DNA of 64,000 bases. It comes from Rhodococcus opacus (GTDB lineage: Bacteria; Actinomycetota; Actinomycetes; Mycobacteriales; Mycobacteriaceae). Location: NCBI RefSeq assembly GCF_012396235.1, contig NZ_JAAXPA010000031.1, positions 42,877-106,876 of the forward strand, read 5' to 3'. The translations under genes were made by a program, and so were the position numbers. Positions 52,301-59,103 of the stretch are shown here, piece by piece. Numbering within the stretch: position 1 is the first letter of the stretch; the number at the start of each line of letters is the position of its first letter. The notes under the pieces are model-generated. The model did no database searches. It saw only the letters and a program-made list of their open reading frames with translations, and was not told where the DNA came from.

Positions 52301-55299
52301 AGACTGTCGTCCACACTCACCCGGTCGAGGCCGAGTGCCTCGGCGACGAGACCCGAGAGCTGCTCCTCCGCCGGTGTCGACGCGGCGCGGAACTTGTGTT
52401 CAGCTGATCCGAAGTGTGGTTGCGGCAGTGCACTTCGGTCGAGTTTGCCGGCGGCCGTCACCGGCACGTGTTCGAGCCACATCACCGCCGACGGGATCAT
52501 GTGGGACGGCACGATTTCGGCGACGCCCTCGACAATCGCGATCGGATCGAATTCGCAACCGGTGTCGAGGCGCACATACGAGACCAGCGCCGTCGTGCCG
52601 CCCGCCGTCCGATGAACCACCGTCGCGGCGAAGTTGACGCCGTCCTGGGCGAGCAGTGCCGAGTCGATCTCGCCGAGTTCGATGCGGAAGCCACGGATCT
52701 TGACCTGGGTGTCGGACCGGCCGATGAACTCGAGCGTGCAGTGCCCCACCTCGGTTCCTCGCGACGACCGCACCCAGCGCACCTCGTCACCGGTGCGGTA
52801 GAGCCGAGACCCCGGCTCACCGAAGGGGTTGGCCACGAATCGGTTCGCCGTCAGCCCGTGCCGATGGTGATAGCCGCGTGCGATTCCGGGGCCGGCGAGG
52901 TAGAGCTCACCCACCACCCCGGCGGGCACGGCGCGGAGCTTGCGGTCGAGCACCACGACGCTCGCACCCTGGATCGGGCGGCCGATGGTAATCGGTTCGC
53001 CCGGCGTCAGCGGCTCACCTGCGGTGATGATGATGGTCGTCTCGGTCGGCCCGTAACTGTTGGTGAAGCGGCACACCTGCCCGAACCGCTCCACGAGGTC
53101 GGGGGTGCACACGTCACCGCCGACCACCACCGCCTCGAGATGTTCGAGCCCACGCGGGTCGACTGTGTTCATCACCGTGGGAGCCGTGATGATGTGGGTT
53201 ACCTGCTGTTCGCTCAGCAGGTCGACGAGGTCGCTTCCACCATGCATCTCGGGCGGGGCGACAACCATCGTGGCACCGGCGCTGAAAGCCTGGATCATCT
53301 CGAACACCGAGGCATCGAAGCTGGCCGACGAGAACCGTAACACCCGCGATTCGTGGTGAATGCCGAGTTCCGGGCGGGCGCCGGCCGCGAAGTTCGACAG
53401 ACCGCTGTGGGTGACGACGACCCCTTTCGGAAGCCCGGTCGATCCCGATGTGTAGATCATGTACGCGGGGTGACGGATTGACAGCGGGGCGCGGCGATCG
53501 ACGTCGTTGATCGTGGTGCTCGGCTGTCGTTCACAGCGTGCGCGCAACTCGTCGTCGTCGAGGACCAGCCAGTGAATTCCGTCGGGCAGTGTTGCACGCA
53601 GTTCGTGAAGCGTGAGCCCCACCAGTGCCCCCGAATCGGACAGCATGTGCGCGACTCGCTCGGGTGGGAGTTTCGGATCGACAGGCACGAAGGCGGCCCC
53701 GGTCTTCGCGACCGCCCAGAACGCGACGAGTGACTCCGCCGATCTGGGAAGACTCAGCACGACGAAGGTTTCCGGTCCGGCCCCCGATTCGATCAGTAGT
53801 CGCGCCAGTTGATTGGATCGCTGGTCGAGCTCGTGGTAGGTGACCTCCCGTCCCGACGCCCGAATCGCGACTGCGTCCGGTGCGGCGGCAACGCCGTCGG
53901 CCAGCAAGTCGGGGAGGAGCCGCTCCGGCTCTGTCTGCGGACCGCGACATGGCACGAGATCCGCGCGTTCGTCGGCGTGCAGCACGTCGAGAGCGGCGAT
54001 GCGGTCGGTGGCGGCTGACGCGGCGAAGGCGGAAAAGAATTCGAGGAACCGGGCATGGTGACCGCGCAGCTCCTGTTCGGTGTACAGATTCGGGTTGGCC
54101 TCGAAGTCGACCTGCGCAACGTCGCCTGCGACACCGGGATAGATGTTCACTGCGAGGTCCTCCACCGGACCGGTGGTGAGCACGTGGAGCCGGCCGATCG
54201 ACGGCCCGAGCCGAATCTCGGCGTGGAACATCATGATGTTGATCGACGGACCGAAAAAGCCGCGACGCCCACCCAGGACGCCCGCATCACGTCGTATGTC
54301 CTCGTGCCGGTACCTCTGGTGACGTAGCGCTCCGGTCAGCGCCAGTTGCGTACATCTCATCAAGTCGACGGAGGTCGTTTCCTCCCCGACCGAGAGTCGG
54401 ATCGGAAGGACGTTGGAGATCATGCCGCCCGAGCGGCGCAACCGGGAGGTGGTGCGTGCCGAGACCGGCAAGCTCAACACCACGTCATCCTGGCCGGTCA
54501 GGCGGCAAAAGAATGCAGACACGGCAGCCACCGCGGCTGTCGCGAACGTCGCCCCGGGTTCCCGGCCGGTCAGACTTTGCAGTGCGGCTGTCGTAGCAGC
54601 GGACAGCGGTGCGCTGCTCACCAGCGACTGCGCGCCGATCTCGGCCGCCCGCCCGGCGAGGCTGATCGTCGGTGGGAGATTGCGGCTGCGCTCCGCCCAG
54701 TACGTGCGGTCCGTCTCGAACCGGCTCGAGGTGCGGTAGCGCGCCTCTTCTTCGACCACCTCCCGCAATCCACTCGCGGTGAACTCGGCCGGCGCGCGAC
54801 CCTCGACCGCCGCGGTGTACAGCTCCGCGGCACGGTTCATGAACGTCATGGCGCCGAAGCCGTCGAGGGCGATGTGGTGAATTCGCGAGTACCAGAAGTA
54901 GCAGTCGTCGGCGACGCGCAACATTGCCGAACGGATCAGCCGATCATGGAGGAGATCGATCGGGTTGCTGCATTCGGCGCGCATCCACGCGAGAGCCGCA
55001 GCCCGCGGATCAGGGTCGGAACGGAAGTCGAGATGTGTCATCTCGAAGCCGAGCGACTCGTCCACCGTCTGGAGCGGCTCACCGTCCCACTCGACGATTC
55101 GGAGCAGTCCGGTACCGAGTTCCCGGAGTGCCGCGGGTCCGATCCGTGCGAGCAGGCCGATGTCGAGATCAGCGATACCGACCTCGACGTACTGAGCAAT
55201 GACGATCGGAACGTCGCCCAGCAGGTGCTGGGCGAACCACATTCCACGCTGAGCGGCGGAGAGTGGGAACAGCTCGGAGGGCCGTGCAACATTCGCCAT
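40351..55299 (-). CDS. Four-module non-ribosomal peptide synthetase
   Basis: 4982 residues. Domains: C1 (HHIALDG 141), A1 (about 460-960), T1 (LGGDS 1003), E1 (HHLVVDG 1198; NYLGR 1434), C2 (1545-1990), A2 (2010-2500), T2 (2552), C3 (2590-3045), A3 (3085-3575), T3 (3608), C4 (3640-4090), A4 (4135-4620), T4 (4666), thioesterase (GWSLGG 4799). My reading of the specificity codes: A1 and A3 identical, DAFIVGSIIK; A2 DVWHFSLVDK, the serine code; A4 DVWAFGKVTK. Predicted product: tetrapeptide D-X, Ser, X, Y, released by the thioesterase; C1 could add an acyl group or partner with an upstream carrier. X and Y are not assigned. ATG at 55299 is chosen for its GGAG site. No MbtH, PPTase, transporter or tailoring gene lies in the window. 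Confidence 0.92.
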   Translation of the reverse strand: MANVARPSELFPLSAAQRGMWFAQHLLGDVPIVIAQYVEVGIADLDIGLLARIGPAALRELGTGLLRIVEWDGEPLQTVDESLGFEMTHLDFRSDPDPRAAALAWMRAECSNPIDLLHDRLIRSAMLRVADDCYFWYSRIHHIALDGFGAMTFMNRAAELYTAAVEGRAPAEFTASGLREVVEEEARYRTSSRFETDRTYWAERSRNLPPTISLAGRAAEIGAQSLVSSAPLSAATTAALQSLTGREPGATFATAAVAAVSAFFCRLTGQDDVVLSLPVSARTTSRLRRSGGMISNVLPIRLSVGEETTSVDLMRCTQLALTGALRHQRYRHEDIRRDAGVLGGRRGFFGPSINIMMFHAEIRLGPSIGRLHVLTTGPVEDLAVNIYPGVAGDVAQVDFEANPNLYTEQELRGHHARFLEFFSAFAASAATDRIAALDVLHADERADLVPCRGPQTEPERLLPDLLADGVAAAPDAVAIRASGREVTYHELDQRSNQLARLLIESGAGPETFVVLSLPRSAESLVAFWAVAKTGAAFVPVDPKLPPERVAHMLSDSGALVGLTLHELRATLPDGIHWLVLDDDELRARCERQPSTTINDVDRRAPLSIRHPAYMIYTSGSTGLPKGVVVTHSGLSNFAAGARPELGIHHESRVLRFSSASFDASVFEMIQAFSAGATMVVAPPEMHGGSDLVDLLSEQQVTHIITAPTVMNTVDPRGLEHLEAVVVGGDVCTPDLVERFGQVCRFTNSYGPTETTIIITAGEPLTPGEPITIGRPIQGASVVVLDRKLRAVPAGVVGELYLAGPGIARGYHHRHGLTANRFVANPFGEPGSRLYRTGDEVRWVRSSRGTEVGHCTLEFIGRSDTQVKIRGFRIELGEIDSALLAQDGVNFAATVVHRTAGGTTALVSYVRLDTGCEFDPIAIVEGVAEIVPSHMIPSAVMWLEHVPVTAAGKLDRSALPQPHFGSAEHKFRAASTPAEEQLSGLVAEALGLDRVSVDDSLFALGGDSIVAMQIAARAREFGLAFSARAVFEHKTIAGIAAVAVPVEAESAVVLEELDGGGVGRIPPTPIMCSMIERGRFDDFFQALLLTLPSDVDPDRLSATLAAVLDHHDALRSKFVPDGDGVWAFETTAVGSVPARDRISRIVTAAAPGSRAFTDVVSVECAAAAARLDPENGVMLQLVWCVSESEGARDRLLVLAHHLVVDGVSWRVLLPDLATAWLQLGTGQTPTPAPVGTSFRRWAYGLQDAADRGAHRGELPYWREVLSGPDPQIGTRPIAPAIDTMRTTERVHIDVSPAVTDAVLARLPDVFGCGVNDGLLSALAMAVVQWRHSHGIDERSVLLTLEGHGREEEAVAGADLARTVGWFTSAFPVRLELPAVELGGAFEGGHAAGVVIKTVKEQLVAVPARGVGFGLLRHLDESARSILGGLPEPQISFNYLGRMGVQHLGDLQDLGWLPDPEAPDLITASGSGMAVAAVIDINAMVVDSPEGPRLTASFAYPTGVIRDSDVAALADLWRSALDGLAAHTVQPVAGGLTPSDCQLVTVSQSRIERWEHSYPGLREIWSLSPLQSGLLFHSTLAADSLDIYTAQLRIDLEGAVDSARLRRAAAGVLAHHATLRAAFEYDDHGIPAQLVVDRVDVPWREVDLTGCGSAAGVELERLLDGDRVARFDLARPPLLRLLLIRTAPERHVLALTNHHIILDGWSMPLLVRELLVRYAADDAPALPEPRPYSTYLEWVATLDRDASLRAWERALAGLDEPTLLAPHASSEQHGVPGEVDIALPAALIGALDTVVTRHGVTMNTVVQAAWGILLSRLLSRRDVVFGATVSGRPPQLSGVESMLGLFINTVPVRVRMDPDETCAQLLTRLQGEQVSLLDHRYLGLGDIQARIGLGNLFDTLSVFESYPVDKSGFDEHTDIAGMRVTALDARDATHYPITLLSILEPRLRLSLRYQHGIFDRDTATTLAARVIGILETIARDTDTPVGDVDLFVPKERELVVDSWNATEHQVPRLTLAELFDAQVAHTPDAPAVVFEGTVLTYAEFDARANQLARFLISGGVGPESLVGVAVRRSVDMLVGIYAVIKAGGAYVPIDPDQPAERIAYVVATAGPVVVLTTTADRVALPAEVRALDLDTLDVSALSDDPIRDRDRVGPLHTRNPAYVIFTSGSTGRPKGVSVPHEGIVNRLLWMQHRYPLSDDDTVLQKTPVTFDVSVWELFWPLQTGARLVIAEPDGHRDPAYLERVIRAESVTTVHFVPSMLAVFLAGAHVVGCNSLRRVFTSGEALPPVTAANLHRVSGAELHNLYGPTEAAVDVTYYETGPDETTVPIGAPVWNTHTYVLDGRLRPVPVGVAGELYLGGVQLARGYQARSDLTAERFVANPLAAAGTVRDGSRLYRTGDLVRWLPTGQLEYLGRTDFQVKLRGQRIELGEIEAALHGHADVAQAVALARNDGSTGDYLAGYVVPAPGRSPDVRALLDAAATVLPRYMVPSALVVLAELPLTANGKLDRTALPVPEFASSAQFVPPGTLTECVLAEILADVLGASRIGMSDNFFDLGGNSLIATRVVARINNELGTGLTVRSLFESPTVGVLATVVDRMHAGAGPRPALVSGPRPDRLPLSLAQTRVWFLNRFDPTSSAYNVAAALRLSGPLDVGALRRAAADILERHESLRTMFPESPDGPSQLVLPVDHAATGDLIDVAPDVVPAAALDTRIREAMAHGFDVTTQIPIALTLVRCEAPDEHVLVMVVHHISIDGWSIQVLARDLVHAYSTRTAGDAPSWTPLPVQYADYTLWQRGFLGSEDDPTSLISQELEYWADALAGLPDVLALPLDRPRPAVRSGVGASVDFAVPVATVVRLAALAREQGATPFMVVHAALAVLLAKLSGTSDIAIGSPVAGRGDAALDDLVGMFVNTLVLRADCEPSQSFTGLVGRVRDSDLEAFGRADVPFEQLVDKLNPVRSQSFSPLFQVLLAFQNFAPSRVELPGLTVSPVEVEWEAAQFDLSMALSEAAGGGYAGRLSYAADIFDAPTVYGIAEGFVRVLDAVIENPSVAVGDVDLLGPAERQRVLAAAAPEPLPVHARTLPEILAAGVASNPVGVALTCGGVEMSYSDLDSRSNRLARVLISRGVGPETFVALAFARSIESVVAVWAVAKAGGGFVPVDPKLPVERIEYMLADSGAVIGLTSAETTSLPGKVAWLVPTAGEVQDLCDEVSAAQITDGERGAPVALSNAAYMIYTSGSTGVPKGVVVTHAGLASFCADARLELDLTGDSRVLRFSSSSFDASVFEMIAGFSAGATLVVAPPEIIGGGELAELLRVERVTHIITAPAALGIVDPDGLDELQAVVVGGDVCPPELVAKFAPACRFFNSYGPTETTIIISMTEPLVPEERITIGTPIEGAGAVVLDARLHPSPVGVIGELYLSGSGLARGYHARGALTAARFVANPFRGSGELMYRTGDLVRWTKDGRLDFVGRIDSQVQLRGLRIELGEIEAALGRCEGVAQTVVVLRHDPHTGEQLVGYVVPDTEAALDPETLRIRVGERLPTYMVPSQVMVVDALPLNPSGKLDRRALPAPSFVVREFRAPTTPVEEVVAGIFAEVLGLERVGLDDDFFALGGNSLVATQVVSRLGAALDTRVPVRVIFEASTVAALAVRAEQHAGEGGRPALTRRVRPARIPLSLAQQRMWFLNQFDPESAAYNIPLVVRLSGELDVAAIQASVLDVFARHEALRTVFPDSAQGPAQRIVHASRVSMDLTPIPVADEEELRMRVAALLTAGFEVTESVPVRGALYRMSKSEHVLVVVVHHICADGFSTAPMGRDVLVAYAARHAGHEPSWTPLPVQYADYALWQREVLGSEDDPGSLMSQQIAYWLDALSGLPDALALPTDRPRPAVRSGLGSSVDFTVPAATVARLVSLAREAGATPFMVVHAALAVLLARLSGATDIAIGSPIAGRGDAALDDLVGMFVNTLVLRAQYQPDESFAELLRRMRDADLEAFSRADVPFERLVEKLNPIRSQSFSPLFQVMLAFQNFSRPAVELPGLTVSPVEVDRQAVQFDLSMTVGESADGGGGFVGRLSYATDVFDGATVREIARRFVRILEAVVDDPMMPVGDISIVEENERRQMLREWNITGRDVPDGLLLDGFDAQVARTPDAVAIVYDNESLSYAEFSARVNRLARRLIDEGVGPESLVALGMRRSLELVTGIYAVLRAGAAFVPLDPDQPPARNDYILETTGPVCVLSTSRDGFDTSRNRVLNVDALDLSVYSSEPVGESEVVTPARPENLAYVIFTSGSTGRPKGVSVSHRAIVNQMSWLAAEYELGDSDVVVQKTPVTFDVSMWELLVPLAVGARMIVARPDGHRDPDYLLSLMQDSGVTVAAFVPSMLAALLADPEACLPDSLRCVFAGGEELPVELSARCASRSKARLDNKYGPTEYAVTATSHRCDGLERESVPIGEPVWNTTALVLDRRLHPVPIGVEGELYLAGVQLSRGYHRRQRLTAERFVADPFGAAGTRLYRTGDVVKWNPRGQLMYLGRLDSQVKVRGLRIELGEIETALVAQQTIVQAAVIVHDGEFGQQLVGYVVPTGGRLIDVESVRATAGRSLPQYMVPDVLMVLDELPLTASGKLDRNALPAPAFTKREFRGPTTRVERIVTSAFTDILGVEQVGLDDDFFALGGNSLVAPRIVARLKQDLSAAVPLQWLFTDPAVEALAARIENGATGPVEEGFGPLLRIRADGEEGAPLFCIHPIVGLSWCYSGLRQYIEPDLPIYGIQSPSILEDGYLPESLDELADRYVREIRQIRPSGPYRLLGWSLGGVIAHAMAVQIQAAGEGVELLAMMDSFAGATAVEEGSPTDVSVRELLGGFGIEATAVERISDPSLGGVAVALAEISGHSVEHTEKVVRRLVSAADRNSRLMSEYRPACFDGDIVFFTAAADDATGGRAARGWENAVTGVVHNHAVPVTHWQMTSPDALAVVGPIVNQALREQSTS

Positions 55300-55578
55300 C
55301 ACCGTCTCCGAAAGGACCGAAGTCGTATCGAAATCGTCCAGCGATGACACCCTCGGCCCTCGGCAATCCATATATCGACACTGAAGCGCGCGAAGGGGAA
55401 CACCCATTTCACTCAGCTGCGGTTATCGACTCCTCTTTCCGACGCTACTCGCGGCCCAGCCGCCGACGCGATACCTCGCTCCGTTGATACCGCGCGGTCT
55501 CTAATTCTCGGAGATCAGAGAAGAGCACAACAATTGGTTTGTTTTGTGCATCAAACCCTTCGGATTCCGGGTGGACAG
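55300..55578 (-). promoter_or_regulatory. Region upstream of the NRPS gene
   Basis: 279 bases between the S9 peptidase stop and the NRPS start, both leftward. It contains an AT-richer segment with an inverted repeat GCACAA-N13-TTGTGC (55525-55530, 55544-55549), a candidate operator. No strong terminator and no IdeR/Fur-like box were found, so iron control of the NRPS is not supported. Confidence 0.35.
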
Positions 55579-57528
55579 TCAGCCGTTGGGCGGCCGCCAG
55601 AGTTCGAGTCGCGGAATATCCGGTGGCTCGAATCCCAATACCTGGCCGTAGAAGGACAGTTCGGCGTTGCGGGAACTGATCAGGGTGGCCAGCTTCCGGA
55701 ATCCGTGCGACTCCCCCTCGTACTCGAGGTAGGCGTGCGGGATGCCCTTCTCCACGAGCGCATCCCGGAACCGTTCCGCCTGCGACGGCGGCACGATCGG
55801 ATCGTCGAGCCCCTGCAGGAGCAGAACCGGGCAGTTCAGTCCGCCAACGTTGTTCAGCGGGGCACGTTCGGCGTAGAGGTCGGCCGCCTCGGGCAGCGGG
55901 CCGATCAGCCCGTCGATGTATCGGGACTCGAAGTCGTGTGTCTCCTTCACGAACCCGTCCAGTTCGGCCACCCCGAAGTAGGACGCACCGCACGCGAACA
56001 CGTCCGAGGTGGTCAGCGCCGCGAGCACGGTCCACCCGCCGGCGGATCCGCCCTCGATCGCCAGCCGGCCGGGGTCCGCCATGCCCGCCTCGGCGAGGCC
56101 GGTCACCGCCGTCACCACGTCCTCGACGTCGACGACCCCCCACTGTCCCCGCAACCGGTTGCGATACTCGCGACCGTATCCCGTGGAACCGCCGTAATTC
56201 ACGTCGACGACGCCGATGCCGCGGCTGGTGAAGAACGCGAACACGGGATTCAGCGAAGGCGCGACCCGCGACGTCGGTCCGCCGTGCACGAACGCCACAT
56301 ACGGCGGCAACTCCCCGTCCTCGCCCCGGTACCGCGGGTGACGCGGCGGGTAGGCGATCACGTGGACTTCGCGTTCGGCGCCCTGGAACGTCAACTGCCG
56401 GGCCTCGGGCAGATATGCCGCCTCGGGAAGTTCGGTGACGGACAACCGGACGGTGCGGAGTGCACCCGTGTCGAGGTCGAGTTCGCGCAGGCCCGACGGG
56501 GTCTGGGCGCCGCCGGTGAGCAGCAGGATCCGGTTGCCGTTGCGGTCCCCGAGGCCGACGCTGGTGAGCCCGTCCAGCGGGATGTCCACGAGCGAACCGG
56601 TCGCGGGATCGAGGACGGCGAGGGTGTCGGTTCCGAATGTCCGCACGGTCAGGAGCGTGCCGTCGTCGCGGCGGGTGTGCCAGCGGCCGCCGAGCATCCA
56701 CAGCGCGCCGCCGAAGTCGGCGTCCATCGGGCACAACGCGACCGGGTCGGGATCGTCGATGCCGACGCGGTAGAGATTCCACCAGCCGCTGCGGTCGCTG
56801 ATCGTGTACAGGTCGGTGGGACCGACCCATTCCGGTTGCAGCACCGATTCCTCGGGACCGCCGAGAAGTGTCCGCACCTTCCCTGTCACGCGGCCGCCCT
56901 CGACCGCCACGACCCTGAGCTCGGTGCCGTCCCACGGCATCTGCGGGTGATCCCACGCGATCCAGGCGAGGTGCCTGCGATCCGGGGACAGCCGCGGATT
57001 GGCCAGGAAGTCGGAGCCGGCGACGACGGACCGCACCCTATGCGGGTCGTTCGCCGCCGACCCGTCCAGCGGAATCACGCAGATGTCGCGGGAGACGCCG
57101 CCGTCCGTGTCGTGCGTCTCGCGGACGGCCCACACCTCGCCGTCGATCACCGACAGGTCGCCGTACCGCAGCGAGCAGGGCTGCGGCGGCTCCGGTGTCA
57201 GCGGCACCGGTGTCCCGCCTTCGAGCAGGTACAGACGCTGATCGCTGAACTCGGCGAACACCAGGCGGCCGGCGTCGGTGACGGTCCAGGCGCCGCCGCC
57301 GTACTCGTGAACGCGGGTGCGGGCGTTCCATGGTGCGGGCAGGACATCTTCGGGTTCGTCGTCCAGACCGAGGCGCCGCACCGCGACCCGCCCGCCTTCG
57401 CTGGGCCGCAGTTCCGACCACCACACGTCGTCGCCCACGTACCGGCCGCCCTCGACGGGGTGGCCGCTGGAGGCGAGATCCGCCGCCGCGATCGGAGAGG
57501 GCCAGGAACCGTAAGGCGCAGAGGTCAT
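55579..57528 (-). CDS. S9-family prolyl-oligopeptidase-like peptidase
   Basis: 649 residues: an N-terminal beta-propeller (to about 390) and a C-terminal alpha/beta-hydrolase. The triad is visible: S495 in EGGSAGGW, aspartate in GLDDPIVPP (575/576), H608 in EGESHGF. Resembles S9C acylaminoacyl/dipeptidyl peptidases that cut short peptides in the cytoplasm; no signal peptide. ATG at 57528. It lies 24 bases from the carotenoid-oxygenase gene upstream and may share its transcript. A link to the NRPS product (self-protection or processing) is possible only by position. Confidence 0.87.
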   Translation of the reverse strand: MTSAPYGSWPSPIAAADLASSGHPVEGGRYVGDDVWWSELRPSEGGRVAVRRLGLDDEPEDVLPAPWNARTRVHEYGGGAWTVTDAGRLVFAEFSDQRLYLLEGGTPVPLTPEPPQPCSLRYGDLSVIDGEVWAVRETHDTDGGVSRDICVIPLDGSAANDPHRVRSVVAGSDFLANPRLSPDRRHLAWIAWDHPQMPWDGTELRVVAVEGGRVTGKVRTLLGGPEESVLQPEWVGPTDLYTISDRSGWWNLYRVGIDDPDPVALCPMDADFGGALWMLGGRWHTRRDDGTLLTVRTFGTDTLAVLDPATGSLVDIPLDGLTSVGLGDRNGNRILLLTGGAQTPSGLRELDLDTGALRTVRLSVTELPEAAYLPEARQLTFQGAEREVHVIAYPPRHPRYRGEDGELPPYVAFVHGGPTSRVAPSLNPVFAFFTSRGIGVVDVNYGGSTGYGREYRNRLRGQWGVVDVEDVVTAVTGLAEAGMADPGRLAIEGGSAGGWTVLAALTTSDVFACGASYFGVAELDGFVKETHDFESRYIDGLIGPLPEAADLYAERAPLNNVGGLNCPVLLLQGLDDPIVPPSQAERFRDALVEKGIPHAYLEYEGESHGFRKLATLISSRNAELSFYGQVLGFEPPDIPRLELWRPPNG

Positions 57529-57552
57529 CCGCAGAGGATATTCCGCCGTCCG

Positions 57553-58953
57553 CTACTCCGCAGGCAGCCACGCGCCGTGAAGGCCCGCCGGAACCCGGAT
57601 CGGCAGCCGCACCTTCCCGATCGGCCCCGACCCTGGGTCGTCGGCGGGCAGCACGAAGAACCAGGACGACATGTCGCCCCGGTCGGTCCCGATCATTCCC
57701 CAGTACTCGTACTCGGCGCTGGGCATGAAGATCGGCTCACCCACCGACACACTCCCCGGATCCCAGTGCGCCTCGGTGCCGCGGGCAGTGTCGAAGAACC
57801 ACAGCGAATCCTGCCGTCCCTGGCTGCGGTCGAGTTTGCCGACGGTCGCCACCGCGCGGTGCCCTCGGGTCAGCTCACGGTCGTCGACTCGCGGGAACTC
57901 GACGTCGCGGTCGCACACCACCTCTCGCGTCACCCGTCCGCTGCCGGGGTCGACGACGGCGCGAACCAGCGAGCCGAGCGACGGCTCCGGAGCCTTCGCG
58001 AACCCACCGGGGTACGTCCACTCCACGTAGTCGACGCTCACCCTCCCGTCGGGCAGATCGAAGGCGTTCGCGAAATGCCACACCCAGTAGGCATCGTGCG
58101 TCGTCCACCGGACCGGACCGCCGTCGCGGGGCACCAGCGCGATCCGCGTGCCGTCCTCGGGCCGCCAGTCGAGCACGGACCCGCCGGTCAGCACGGCGGC
58201 GATGTCGAAGACCAGCGGGCACAGCATCAGAACGATGTAGCGCTCGGTCAGTGCCATGTCGTGGATCATCAGCGGCGTGTCCGCACCCGCGACCGGCGTC
58301 GGTGTCCGCGCGACCGAACCGTCGGGGTTCACCACCGACCACGTCAGGTACGGGGCGTCGAGCATGTAATTGAACAGCACCATCTGTCCGGTGACCGGGT
58401 CGATCTTGGGGTGCGCGGTGCTCCCCACACCCATGGCGCCGTCGCAGTTCTCCCGCCCCAGCGTGCTCAGGTCGGCGGGGTCGAGGCGGAACGGCAGCGT
58501 GGTCTCGGCCATCGCGAGCAGCCGCCCGCCGTGCCGGACGATGTTGATGTCGGGCAGCTCGCGCGACGTGCCCGCGAGGCCGGGCCCTACTTCGTCCTCC
58601 GTCGGCGTGTAGAGGTCGGTAACCCCGGGCCAGATGACGTGCCCGGCCTTCTCCTCCGCCTGCACCATCGGGGTTCGGACGAAGCGGTTGGTGTACCGGG
58701 CGGCACCGTCGGCGACTTCGATTCGGTGGACCATGCCGTCGCCGTCGAGCGGGTAGACGTACGTCCCGATCGGATCGAATCGGGGGTTCGGCCCGTTGCG
58801 CAGATAGGCGCCGTGAAGATCGGCGGGTAGTTCGCCGATCACCTCGAGATCCCGGACGTCCACCTCCTCCCGTTGCGGCGCGAACACCCCGACGAGATGG
58901 CTGTGGTGCGCGATGTCGACGGGTCCGGGGCGACGGGATACCGGTGCTGACAT
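57553..58953 (-). CDS. Carotenoid-cleavage-type oxygenase (RPE65/lignostilbene dioxygenase family)
   Basis: 466 residues, full length for the family. The four iron-binding histidines can be placed in GSTAHPKID, MIHDMAL, VWHFANAF and the C-terminal LHGAWLP; the early AYLRNGPNPRFDP motif is also typical. It should split a double bond of a carotenoid, stilbene or similar substrate with O2; bacterial relatives act on lignostilbenes or apocarotenals, and the substrate here is unknown. The ATG at 58953 has GGAGGG 10 bases upstream; an ATG three codons earlier overlaps that site. First gene of a leftward unit, divergent from the aminotransferase. Confidence 0.88.
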   Translation of the reverse strand: MSAPVSRRPGPVDIAHHSHLVGVFAPQREEVDVRDLEVIGELPADLHGAYLRNGPNPRFDPIGTYVYPLDGDGMVHRIEVADGAARYTNRFVRTPMVQAEEKAGHVIWPGVTDLYTPTEDEVGPGLAGTSRELPDINIVRHGGRLLAMAETTLPFRLDPADLSTLGRENCDGAMGVGSTAHPKIDPVTGQMVLFNYMLDAPYLTWSVVNPDGSVARTPTPVAGADTPLMIHDMALTERYIVLMLCPLVFDIAAVLTGGSVLDWRPEDGTRIALVPRDGGPVRWTTHDAYWVWHFANAFDLPDGRVSVDYVEWTYPGGFAKAPEPSLGSLVRAVVDPGSGRVTREVVCDRDVEFPRVDDRELTRGHRAVATVGKLDRSQGRQDSLWFFDTARGTEAHWDPGSVSVGEPIFMPSAEYEYWGMIGTDRGDMSSWFFVLPADDPGSGPIGKVRLPIRVPAGLHGAWLPAE

Positions 58954-59103
58954 GTGCGTCATTCCCTCCGGGCGCGGTGAATGCGAGACGGATCCGACCC
59001 CCTCTCGAGGGTACGACGGGCACCTGCGCGTGCGGGGTGTTTCCACGACGCGACGGCGGTCTGATACCCACCAGTAGAAATCGGGTTGCCCGGGAGTGGG
59101 AGA

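Noticed and set aside
40351..55299. Assigning the NRPS as a known siderophore synthetase
   Set aside because: Only the Ser code is recognised; no hydroxylase, formyltransferase or IdeR box lies nearby, so the product is left open.
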